Origin: Apostichopus japonicus
Lineage: Eukaryota; Echinodermata; Holothuroidea; Aspidochirotida; Stichopodidae
DNA length: 64,000 bases
NCBI RefSeq assembly: GCF_037975245.1
Contig: NC_092568.1
Location: forward strand, 13,665,501-13,729,500
Reading direction: 5' to 3'
Of the stretch, positions 1 to 12,500 are shown in pieces (the first letter of the stretch is position 1; each line of letters begins with the position of its first letter). The notes beneath the pieces are model-generated. The model worked only from the letters and a program-made list of their open reading frames with translations. It did not search any database and was not told the origin of the DNA. The translations under genes were made by a program, and so were the position numbers.

Positions 1-338
1 TCAATGGTCATTTGGGCTGAAAACAATGTAAACACGATTTCTCAAGAAGGTAAGCTTAGACAGTTCTTACATTTTGTGTGTAGAAGTGCATTATTGAGTA
101 CAAGAAGCCTATAGTGTTTGGGGAGGTCAAAGGTCATTTCAGAACAGCCTGTGTCATTTTGAATTTATTGTTAGTCACATCACACTGTTTTTCACTGTAT
201 TACTAAGATCAAGTATGTTGTACACCCTAATTATACATTACGTCAGATTCATGAAGAAAACTGCTCATGTTACATCATCAAAACCACAATGCATTTTGGC
301 ATTCTGGTCATTAGTATCCCTCTTTAAATATTTCACAG
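1..338 (+). repeat. Dispersed intronic repeat (family A) in the NINL intron upstream of exon 1
   Basis: This is intron ending in a good acceptor (tttcacag at 331-338). It contains the dispersed repeat with a perfect DR1 (AGGTCAAAGGTCA, 124-136). Bases 124-310 are nearly identical to 46441-46626 in KLHDC3 intron 1, and the last part (about 252-310) recurs at 54548-54603. No exon is seen. Confidence 0.8.
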
Positions 339-529
339 AAGATGAAGTCAGCCCAAAATATGTTCGAAATGGCAAAAGGTTTGGTAGGAGATCTCGACCT
401 GACTTGGAACACTCTCTTGCGTATTCAGAGGCTGATTACAGCAGCCAAATGGAACTTAAGTCTCCTGTGGAACTAACAAAGTACAGCGATAGCCGGATAT
501 CCACAGGAAAACAAGACAGTGAGAATGAG
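339..529 (+). CDS. NINL: NINL exon 1 of window
   Basis: Acceptor tttcacag, donor gag|gtataa; it starts two bases into a split codon and ends in phase 0. It encodes the GRRSRPDL linker motif that follows the first EF-hand region in NINL. Confidence 0.9.
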
Positions 530-3500
530 GTATAACAGATTAACTGCCATAATCAAGGAGAATTTAAAGGGTGACATTTAAAGTTGTGTGGGAGTATATA
601 TACCCTCCCTTTTTACTAGTATAATATTTTTCTCAAGTTATTTTCTGCATGTTGGGAACAAGGCCCAGAATTATCATAAGGCAGTGTTTTCTGCCATATT
701 CAAAACTCCACCCAAAATGGCAGGTTCCATCAGACTTCTGGCAGATATTCTTTGCCAATTGTAGTTTAAATGCAGTGAACTTTATTTGGAACTCCATTTA
801 CTAAATCATCTGAGCTGTCAGTATGTTGTCTAATTTAATTATTTCAGCAAAAAATGTTCCCAAATGCCTTGAAAGAATAATCCACTTGGTTATAAAAACT
901 GTTGTGAGCATCCAAAAATAATATAAAACTGACACACTGGTAACTTAGAATCCGTATTTTAAAGTTATGAATGCAAACTGATGCAAATTCATTATCAGTT
1001 TCAATGATGGATACAGAAACAGACTCCTGAATTAGTCATAACTCTGTAGTGTAACATCATCCATTCACTTTGTTTGTAAACACAGCTGAGCATATAGCCC
1101 CGGGCCATGACCTAGCTTTCGGGGCCTGTGGATGTGTTTACATTTTGATGTTATGTGAGTGGACACCCTCTATGTAGCCAGCCTAACAGGCATTGCATAT
1201 AAGACATCAGAATGATGGCTGAATTTTATTTCATTAATTTTCATTTCATTTTATTATAATTTTCATGAATTGAGAATGATTGAAAGTTAATTTCACCACA
1301 TTAGTTGGTGAGTAATACTTATCAATGAAACAACTGCTGTAAGCAAAGTAGCTATAGAAAAAAATATTCCAAGTACAATTAAAATCTACTTTCAGAGCAG
1401 TGATGCAGATGCTGATTTAGACCTACTAGATGAGGTAGGTGATCTTGAAGAGGACCAACCATCAAAAGAAAAACCATCAAACCTTGAGCTCCCACGAAAT
1501 GAGACATTTGAGGGAGATGGTAAGAGATTATTCCTTAAAGTGGAAGCAAGCACAATCAATTCTACAGTAGATACTCTTGTAATGACCAACTCTCTCTTTA
1601 CATATTAAAAGTACCATGGTTTTAATGTTCTGTTATACGAAAGGCTCCTTGTTGCCTTGCCAAAGGCAAAAGGAAACTATTAAATGGTGATGATGTGCGT
1701 GCATGTCTTTGTTGATGTGTGTACGATATCTTGACTTTTAAACATTCTACGGCCAAAATTAAATGGTAGATAAAGTTCATACTTGTTATGTGGATCCACC
1801 TTATTGAATTCATGACCCTTGTTCTTTTCTGTGAAGTTCAATAGAGGTAAAAGTCTGAAAACTTGTTAAAACAATAACTCAAAAAGTTAAGGTTGGATAA
1901 ACTTCATACTTTATATGTGGTTCCACCTTATTCAGTACAAGAAACCTTACATTGCAACTCTAAACGTAAATGCTGGATGAACTTCATACTTTTATATCTG
2001 GATCCATCTTATTGAGCAGATGAAATCTTCTGTTTTCTGTGGTGGTCAAAGTTCATTGAGGTAAATGGAAGTCAATTTCTGTAAACCTTTTAAACAATCT
2101 AACTACTAAACTAAAGTTTGGAAGAACTTCAATAATTGTAGGTGGATTCACCTTATTGATCACAAGAAGATATCTGTTTACTGGTCAAGGATATTTCAGG
2201 CTGACAGGGTTCAAAGTTTGAAAACTAACAATGTGTGTGAATATCAACAAAGTTCAAACTCTCAAACTGTGTAACACAAAAACTCCAGGGTAGGTAGTGA
2301 GAACAATAAAACCATTGCATTAAAGAAATATATATCTTAATAAATATATATTAATCAGATTATAGTCTTTAAATAATTAATGTGCATTGATAATACTCAA
2401 TAATACAACTTGGTAGTCATGATTACCAGTATTTCAATCAATGTGTATATCCCACCTTATGTCTCTACGTACATTAAGCGTAACAGTTTTCATTCAACAG
2501 TATGCATAATTTAAGGTAATGATCGTATAAAAATTTTAAAAACTCAACTTAAGGGATAATCTCTGGATTAGCTTTTTCCACAATGTGCATTAAAGCTGTA
2601 CATCAGAATTCGTTTAAGACGACAATATGCAGACAAACACGCAGCTTAATTAGCAACGCCAAGTTACCGAGCTGGATAACACAGTCATCTGAATACACAA
2701 CATAAGCAGTACTTTCTTTGGATACACAAAGTAATATGAGACATCAGAACACAGGGTACCCTTATCTGCATTACAGGAATACATAGTAGGCCATGTTAAA
2801 CTGCTGGCCAGAACCTATTGTATCATGGTGGCCCCTGAATTTAGGTAATGTAGTAGCCTTCCAGCTGAACTCTCACATATGCAAGACTGTGCACTCTGAA
2901 CCATGGACCTTGGAATTGCTTGGTATTGATTTCAAATATTTATTGAACGTTTTTAAGCCTGAAGGGGATGACCTTTAAATCCATCTAATTGCCTGTGTTG
3001 CAAACGATGCAAGTGAATAACATAAATTACATTTGTAGAATCCAAGTATAAGGTGGGTGGATTGCTATAATAATATTGTTGCCACCTGTTGTCTACAGTA
3101 AATGTTCCTGTAGATTTGATCAGGGGTGGGGATCCTGCAAGGACTATATATCTTGCAAAGACACTAAGAGAGGAGCTTGAATGAGCTAAGAAGTGACCTC
3201 AGTTTAGGAATTTGTTAGTTCGAGAGTTCTCGAGTGCCAGTTCTGTGTGTATAAGTGATTAGTTACAGGGCTATGTTGGTCCTGTCTTCAAGGTAACTTC
3301 TGGAAGGAGTGCCTTGTCAGCCCTCCACATTCAACAATTTTACACTTCCTCAGTAAGTCAGTAGCATAGTCTGATGTGTTAGGACAGAAGCTTGCCCACA
3401 GTTGTATGACTTAACTTTTATGTTTTTTCCACTAAAGGTGAAATGAATGCTTCCATGAGTGTTCTTGAAAATCCAGCTACAGAGAAAGACCAAGTGCAGA

Positions 3501-6500
3501 AAATCTGGGAGGATGTAGGAGTGGGAAAAGATGGGTTTCTGGACATGGATGAACTAGCTATTGTCTGTGAGCACATTGGGATGGAGGATATGGACAAGGA
3601 AGTAAGAGGAACTGCTTTAGTTTATTATCAGGACTGGTCACAAATACATTCACACAGCAGGTGTAGTTACATTTGTGACACCAACTTTATAAACAACATC
3701 TCAAGAATGGTAGCATATGCCAAAATCATACCTGAAATGGAGATGCTCCATAATTTTTGGAAGTCTGTTTTGTAGAGTTCATGGGTCATTTGAGACCAGC
3801 AGCAAGTGTTTGTAGAAAAGAATTGAGGTATTATCAAGGGAGTGAATGAAATGGTTGATACCCTCAAGGGAGTACTACAAATAAGAGCTAGAAATCTCTC
3901 TGTTTTTATTTTTGCTCTCACTTAATTCTTGGACAAACTTAACTCAAGTGCCCCACAGTACTCAAATAGTTATTTTGAATTTTGAGCACATTGTATGGCA
4001 AGGCATGACAAAGCCAACTGGCTTTCTGGTTCACAAAGTATGTGATAAACATGGGCATAGCAGCCTGATCAAAGAGATTTCCTAAACTGAAATCCTTTTG
4101 TAATATAGTTTATAGTACAAACTAACCTCCTGTCATACTGATAGCTTATGTAGGAATTTCCCAAAGATGTTCTTCTCTGAAACTATCTGCTAGCTCATTG
4201 TGTGCAGGATCACACCACACAAAGTAACTTTTGTAATATCAGTGGTAACAGCATTTGTACCTTTCCACCCCTTCTTCAGGAATTACTAAACCTCTTCAGC
4301 AAGCTTGATGAGGATCAGGATGGTAGAGTTGGATTTGATGAGTTTCTTTTGGGACTGTTTAGACATGAAGGTCCACACACTCCTATGCTATCAACACCCA
4401 GTGTGATGTCTCCATCCCACAAGTCCAGACTGACTAGGCTGGTATCAAGTGCCTTGGATGACCCTTATCACAGGACAACAACACCTTCAACATACCATCA
4501 AATCAATCCAAACAAATTATTTACCAGCCTGGATCCAGAAAATTCTGGGTAAGGTCAAGTAGTATTATGTAGGGAAATGTTTGAGCAATGTCATCAGCAA
4601 ACTGAGCTGGATGGCACTTCACATAGTGTAACCTGGAGTGAGTCAAGTTACTTATAGTGCCAGTGAACTACTAATGTCATATTTGAAGTCAAATGTCGGA
4701 CAAAAAATTGTGCATGTGATAACTCCAAGTTGTGTATAGCTGGGATGAATGTATAAGGTGATATGTGGATCCACTTTATTGAGCATGATAATTTTGTGTC
4801 CATCTTTTCTATTAAATGTTTTCATATGAAACATGGTATGGAATAACTAAGCCTGTTGTCTTTCTTATTATCATCATGTTAGAGAAATCCCTCATAAACT
4901 CACCATCTCAAGAAGAAAATATATTTTAATATAGATAAATATCTATCTATCTATCAAATGTTCATTTGCTATCAATGAAAAGTATGAAAATGTTGGAACA
5001 GGTCCAACAAGCAAAAGCCTTGTGATCATGTAATTCAACAATGGTCGAAACTTGAAATCCCTTCAGCTGTGTTACATTAAATATTCCTATGTGAAATGTG
5101 GCAAAAAGGAAACCTTAGCCAATTGCTTTCTGATTGAAAATTGTATAGTTGAAACTTGTTATGCATATTTATAATTGAAATTTCTCAACAGCATATCTGA
5201 ATGATATTACTGTTGTGTCATCACAGGTCGCAAACTTTAATTAAATACGTTTACTTCAACCTGACCTACTTGTCATAAACTCTATTGTTATGCTCTGTGT
5301 ATCAGCTGTAATTAAAATTCTGCCATTTGTTGAAATGCTGTGTACACTGTGTGTAACATCTGCTACTGACACTAGAGCACTTTTACATATACTTAACTGA
5401 GTAATAATAACTTTGCTGCTGATTGTGTACAATGTTTCGGATATATTTGAAGGAATTCTTACCATATTTTGTGAAGAACAGAGCTGCTGTTGAAGCTACT
5501 AAGGATCTGAATAGGTATTGCTTATGTAATATATGTTTGTTAGCACGAGCCTTTTCTTTAGTAATAATTTTTTATTTATCTAGTTACTTTCCAATGGGAT
5601 TTTAATACAATTGATATTTCTACTTCTCAGTGTGCTCATTGGGTTAATTTGTGGTTTACACTGTTAGAAACAGACCTTGACAAGTGATATAATGCTATAC
5701 CAGATGTAACCTCAGCATTCATTGTAGGATTTATGGTTACTCCATACTGCAGTCATGTTGTAGTTTTCTAAATTGCATACTTAACTGTGATTTATTGGTA
5801 TTGAGTGCCAGCTTCCAAACCCTTTTCTTGTGTAGAGAAATTCTATTCACTTTTGCAAAATTTGAGCAAGACATGTCACAAAGAAAGATGTTAATACAAT
5901 TGAAATAATGCTAGAACCATAAATTAGATCAGAGTTGCTATGTCATAGTATTTCTTGTGTGTGTTAGAATAGTTGATAATCAGTGGACTACTCTGAGGAA
6001 TCTTAACTAAACTTTCTTAATCATGATTTTGTCTACACTTTCATGGATTCCCTTTTTATAATAGTACCATTATTCAGTGATAATTGTTTTTTTCCCCATA
6101 GGTATGTGAATGCTGATGATGTGATAGAATATTGGCAATCCCAAGGAATGCATAACCCTCTTGAAGTTTTAGAGGTAAGGTTATGTTTAAACTGATTGAT
6201 AAAGCATGATTCTATGCAGTTCCAGAATCAACACCTTTTGTAAAGATGAATGTAATTGTTTTGTGGTAGTAAGAGGCACTGACTAGATGTAAATGTAAGC
6301 AATGTGTTTATATCTAAGGTTTTTTATGACTTTCATGCTAGCTAAATCAGAATTGGTTCTGTTTTATGACCACAGATAGCCTTACCTTTACTATATCCAT
6401 TTCACTTGTACTTAATCATAATGAAATGTACATAGTTATCATTGTACCCGATGCAATTGACTTGTACATTCCTCTATGCAACTGTTAGGGATGCTGTCTG

Positions 6501-9500
6501 TACTGTGGGCCTGTATCAATACTCACATGATATTAGTAAACAGTATTCCTTGCATATGCTGGCATTTAATTGAAGAGTTATAACCATTCAACCAACTTGT
6601 TGTAAAGACCTAATATTTCCCTATCGTGAGTTTAAAATCCCTGTTGTTTTGGGTAGAAGTCAAAGACCACTTAAGTTCTGCAAAGGCCTTATTAAACCTA
6701 TTAAACAACAATGTTAACAGTGCTGGTAGATCCAGAAAACAAATATTTTTAGTAAAAATTAATTACATCTGAGTGAAACAGAGGACAGCTCTGAAGTCCC
6801 ATACTGCAGCAACTTCCTCTCAGTTCTGACAACAAATTTGGCTGTAACAACCCTGATTGCTTCAGTATTTTAGTTGTAACAACTCATTATACCCTACTAG
6901 AAGAGTGATGTGGTCTGAATGACGTAAACTTAACACGAACGAGCAAGGTCTTATTAAAATGGCGATGCCCATAGGCCAACTGTGTCCACTCAATTCTGAC
7001 TAAGAATCAGATTGATGTATTCCAAGTAATGCTTTTATTCTATTGCTTCATGTAACTTTGACAAACAAACAAAATAACAACAATTCATTTTTGTTATTTC
7101 TTTATATATCTTATTGTATGCTATGTATGCAAATTTATTCAAGGGGTCAGGATTTCGTTGGAAGCTAATCCATCTGAGGATCATCGTTTAATGATTTCAA
7201 CCATTGAGAAATAACCACATGTTGGTTACATTGCCGAAGGTTCAGTAAATTTTTGCAATGGTGCTGGCACGGGTGTGTGTATATGTCCATGTGGGGTTGA
7301 AAGCTCCACCTTAACAGCGGAGCTGATTTGCATCAAAGTTGGGGGGAAGGTACCCCAGGGTGAACACTGGTGTCTTGCAGGCCTCTGAACCAAATATAAT
7401 AAATTTGTTCATTTGAAATCAGTGTTTGCTGGTTAAGAGATATGACTGTAGATTGCCCTCTTGTTTCGTTCTTTTGCCAGGCTTTGGAAATTGACATGGA
7501 AGCTGGAAAAATCAACTTACAAGAGTTATCCTATGCCTTAGAGCACATCCTGGAAGCAACTGGGGATGACAATGGTATCTTCCAGGCAGCCTTGACAGCT
7601 TTTCAAGGAGAAATAAAACATTTGAGGTAATTTATTCCTTTTTGGAGAATAGTAGAACTGCTTTGTTCCACATAGATTTTTCAATGCTAGGTATTTTCAA
7701 GCTCTTACTAGAGAATGGTTGGGACTGTATTGGATGAGAAGTTTAGAACATGCAGGAAACTTAGTTTATTTGATAAGTTGATAAGTCTCTTATAGCATCC
7801 AGGATTGGTCTTGTAAGGTTCATTAGTACATCTGTAACTCCTGTCCTTCTTTATGTTTGCAGGTCACAGGTAGAATCCTCTCATGATGAGAGAGACAAAC
7901 TAAAAGCTGATCTGGCAGAATCCAACCAAAGAAGTGCTTCCATGCTTCAAGAGATTGACGAGAGACATGCAAACATAGAGAGAACACACGAAACCAAGCT
8001 GAAGTAAGTTATATATACACAGAGAGGTGGATAGGAGACATACAAACAGAGAGAGAACACACAAAACTAGGCTGAAGTAATATACACAGAGAGGTGGATA
8101 GGAGACATACAAACATACAGAGAACACACAAAACTAGGCTGAAGTAATATACACAGAGAGGTTGATAGGAGACATACAAACAGAGAGAGAACACACAAAA
8201 CTAGGCTGAAGTAATATACACAGAGAGGTGGATAGGAGACATACAAACAGAGAGAGAACACATGAAACCAAGCTGAAGTAAGTTATATATACACAGAGAG
8301 GTGGATAGGAGACATACAAACAGAGAGAGAACACACAAAACTAGGCTGAAGTAATATACACAGAGAGGTTGATAGGAGACATACAAACAGAGAGAGAACA
8401 CACAAAACTAGGCTGAAGTAATATACACAGAGAGGTGGATAGGAGACATACAAACAGAGAGAGAACACATGAAACCAAGCTGAAGTAAGTTATATATACA
8501 CAGAGAGGTGGATAGGAGACATACAAACAGAGAGAGAACACACAAAACTAGGCTGAAGTAATATACACAGAGAGGTTGATAGGAGACATACAAACAGAGA
8601 GAGAACACACAAAACTAGGCTGAAGTAATATACACAGAGAGGTTGATAGGAGACATACAAACAGAGAGAGAACACACAAAACTAGGCTGAAGTAATATAC
8701 ACAGAGAGGTTGATAGGAGACATACAAACAGAGAGAGAACACACAAAACTAGGCTGAAGTAATATACACAGAGAGGTTGATAGGAGACATACAAACAGAG
8801 AGAGAACACACAAAACTAGGCTGAAGTAATATACACAGAGAGGTGGATAGGAGACATACAAACAGAGAGAGAACACACGAAACCAAGCTGAAGTAAGGTA
8901 TATATACACAGAGAGGTGGATAGGAGACATACAAACAGAGAGAGAACACACAAAACTAGGCTGAAGTAATATACACAGAGAGGTTGATAGGAGACATACA
9001 AACAGAGAGAGAACACACAAAACTAGGCTGAAGTAATATACACAGAGAGGTGGATAGGAGACATACACACATATAGAGAACACACAAAACTAGGCTGAAG
9101 TAATATACACAGAGAGGTGGATAGGAGACATACAAACAGAGAGAGAACACATGAAACCAAGCTGAAGTAAGTTATATATACACAGAGAGGTGGATAGGAG
9201 ACATACAAACAGAGAGAGAACACACAAAACTAGGCTGAAGTAATATACACAGAGAGGTGGATAGGAGACATACAAACAGAGAGAGAACACATGAAACCAA
9301 GCTGAAGTAAGTTATATATACACAGAGAGGTGGATAGGAGACATACAAACAGAGAGAGAACACACAAAACTAGGCTGAAGTAATATACACAGAGAGGTGG
9401 ATAGGAGACATACAAACAGAGAGAGAACACACGAAACCAAGCTGAAGTAAGGTATATATACACAGAGAGGTGGATAGGAGACATACAAACAGAGAGAGAA

Positions 9501-12500
9501 CACACAAAACTAGGCTGAAGTAATATACACAGAGAGGTGGATAGGAGACATACACACATATAGAGAACACACAAAACCAAGCTGAAGTAAGGAATTTATA
9601 CACAGAGAGGTGGATAGGAGACATACAAACATAGACACAACACACGAAACCAAGCTGAAGTAAGTTATATTTACACACAGAGAGGTGGATAGGAGACATA
9701 CAAACAGAGAGAGAACACACAAAACTAGGCTGAAGTAAGATATATATACACAGGGAGGTGGATAGGAGACATACAAACATAGAGAGAACACACAAAACCA
9801 AGCTGAAGTAAGGAATTTATACACAGAGAGGTGGATAGGAGACATACAAACATAGACACAACACACAAAACCAAGCTGAAGTAAGTTATATTTACACACA
9901 GAGAGGTGGATAGGAGACATACAAACAGAGAGAGAACACACAAAACTAGGCTGAAGTAAGATATATATACACAGGGAGGTGGATAGGAGACATACAAACA
10001 TAGAGAGAACACACAAAACCAAGCTGAAGTAAGGAATTTATACACAGAGAGGTGGATAGGAGACATACAAACATAGACACAACACACGAAACCAAGCTGA
10101 AGTAAGTTATATTTACACACAGAGAGGTGGATAGGAGACATACAAACAGAGAGAGAACACACAAAACTAGGCTGAAGTAAGATATATATACACAGGGAGG
10201 TGGATAGGAGACATACAAACATAGAGAGAACACACAAAACCAAGCTGAAGTAAGGAATTTATACACAGAGAGGTGGATAGGAGACATACAAACATAGACA
10301 CAACACACGAAACCAAGCTGAAGTAAGTTATATTTACACACAGAGAGGTGGATAGGAGACATACAAACAGAGAGAGAACACACAAAACTAGGCTGAAGTA
10401 AGATATATATACACAGGGAGGTGGATAGGAGACATACAAACATAGAGAGAACACACAAAACCAAGCTGAAGTAAGGAATTTATACACAGAGAGGTGGATA
10501 GGAGACATACAAACATAGACACAACACACGAAACCAAGCTGAAGTAAGTTATATTTACACACAGAGAGGTGGATAGGAGACATACAAACAGAGAGAGAAC
10601 ACACAAAACTAGGCTGAAGTAAGATATATATACACAGGGAGGTGGATAGGAGACATACAAACATAGAGAGAACACACAAAACCAAGCTGAAGTAAGGAAT
10701 TTATACACAGAGAGGTGGATAGGAGACATACAAACATAGACACAACACACGAAACCAAGCTGAAGTAAGTTATATTTACACACAGAGAGGTGGATAGGAG
10801 ACATACACACATATAGAGAACACACAAAACCAAGCTGAAGTAAGTTATATTTACACACAGAGAGGTGGATAGGAGACATACAAACATTGATAGAACACAC
10901 AAAACCAAGCTGAAGTAATATACACGGAGAGGTGGATAGGAGACATACACACATAGAGAGAACCAATGAAACCAAGCTGAAGTAAGTTATATATATACAG
11001 AGAGGTGGATAGGAGACATACAAACATAGAGAGAACACACAAAAACAAGCTGAAGTAATATACACAGAGAGGTTGATAGGAGACATACACACATATAGAG
11101 AACACACAAAACCAAGCTGAAGTAAGTTATATATACATAGAGAGGTGGATAGGAGACATACAAACAGAGAGAGAACACACAAAACTAGGCTGAAGTAATA
11201 TACACAGAGAGGTGGATAGGAGACATACAAACATAGAGAGAACACATGAAACCAAGCTGAAGTAAGTTATATATACATAGAGAGGTGGATAGGAGACATA
11301 CAAACAGAGAGAGAACACATGAAACCAAGCTGAAGTAAGGTATTTATACATAGAGAGGTGGATAGGAGACATACAAACATAGAGAGAACACACAAAACTA
11401 GGCTGAAGTAATATACACAGAGAGGTTGATAGGAGACATACAAACAGAGAGAGAACACACAAAACCAAGCTGAAGTAAGGTATTTATACATAGAGAGGTG
11501 GATAGGAGACATACAAATATAGAGAGAACACACAAAACCAAGCTGAAGTAAGTTATATATACAGAGAGGTGGATAGGAGACATACAAACAGAGAGAGAAA
11601 CTCCTTTTACTAGAGATCAGATTAATTGACCAGAGGATGGAGTAGCTTTGAGCCAATACTATGCATGTCTATGTTATTGGTGTCTCTTAATCATTAATCA
11701 TTACATTCCTCCTTAATTGAGCAAGAGGTATCAACAGTACATATATTTCTGTCTTTGTGGCATCAGTGTGTTAGTTCTAACCAAACAACATAGACAACAT
11801 GCTGTGACGGCAACCACACAGCTATAGGGAACGCAATGCTGTGAGGTGGGTGATCATCAGACAAATGTCGTACCCTTATCATGCTTCTAGCTCCTTTTTG
11901 TACATGGTTTTCATGAGTGATTTTTTCAATAATGGGAATACCATGATTGGGTGGGCATTACCTTTACGGTGTGCTGCAGAATGGGTTGGTGCATGTCATT
12001 CTCAAGTGTCTCTACATAATGTCAGAATACTTTGATAAACTGATGTGATTGTGGAAGTTTAGTGAAGAGTGTTTACAAAGCATCATTTTCAAATTGTTGG
12101 TAAGCAAATAATTATTATGGTTGTAACATTTAAAATACCTGTAAGTTGATGTTACGCTATTGAAGCTAATCTTAAGTCTTTTGTTTACTTGAAGTGTTGG
12201 TCTTTGTTCACAGGTCACTTTTGTGTGACTAATGCATAAGTGGTCAGCATTAACACCTCTGCATTTCACTTGTGTCACTTGTTAATGTAGACTATTGGGC
12301 TATGCAGGAGATAAGCAAGTGGGGTGAGGAAAGCATTTCAGATACTGAGTGGATCTAAAAGTTGAAGTTTAAAAATGTGGATTAAATATGAGTTATTTGT
12401 TCACCAGTCATTTTAATGTTTTAAAAGTTGCTGTTGTGTTCTGTTTGTTATCAGGGCAGTGGAACGGAAGTACCAGGGCAAAATCAATGCATTGCAAGCA

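Noticed and set aside
5423-5510. Possible extra NINL exon (LKEFLPYFVKNRAAVEATKDLN)
   Set aside because: Exons 4 and 5 join in phase, and the protein aligns with vertebrate NINL without a gap. Inserting this piece would break the EF-like unit.
7900-11656. Dozens of overlapping minus-strand open frames up to 285 codons (MFSLCLYVSYPPLCVYY-type proteins)
   Set aside because: They are all translations of the tandem minisatellite. They overlap each other, start at a repeated internal Met and follow the repeat period. No promoter, splice or homology support.
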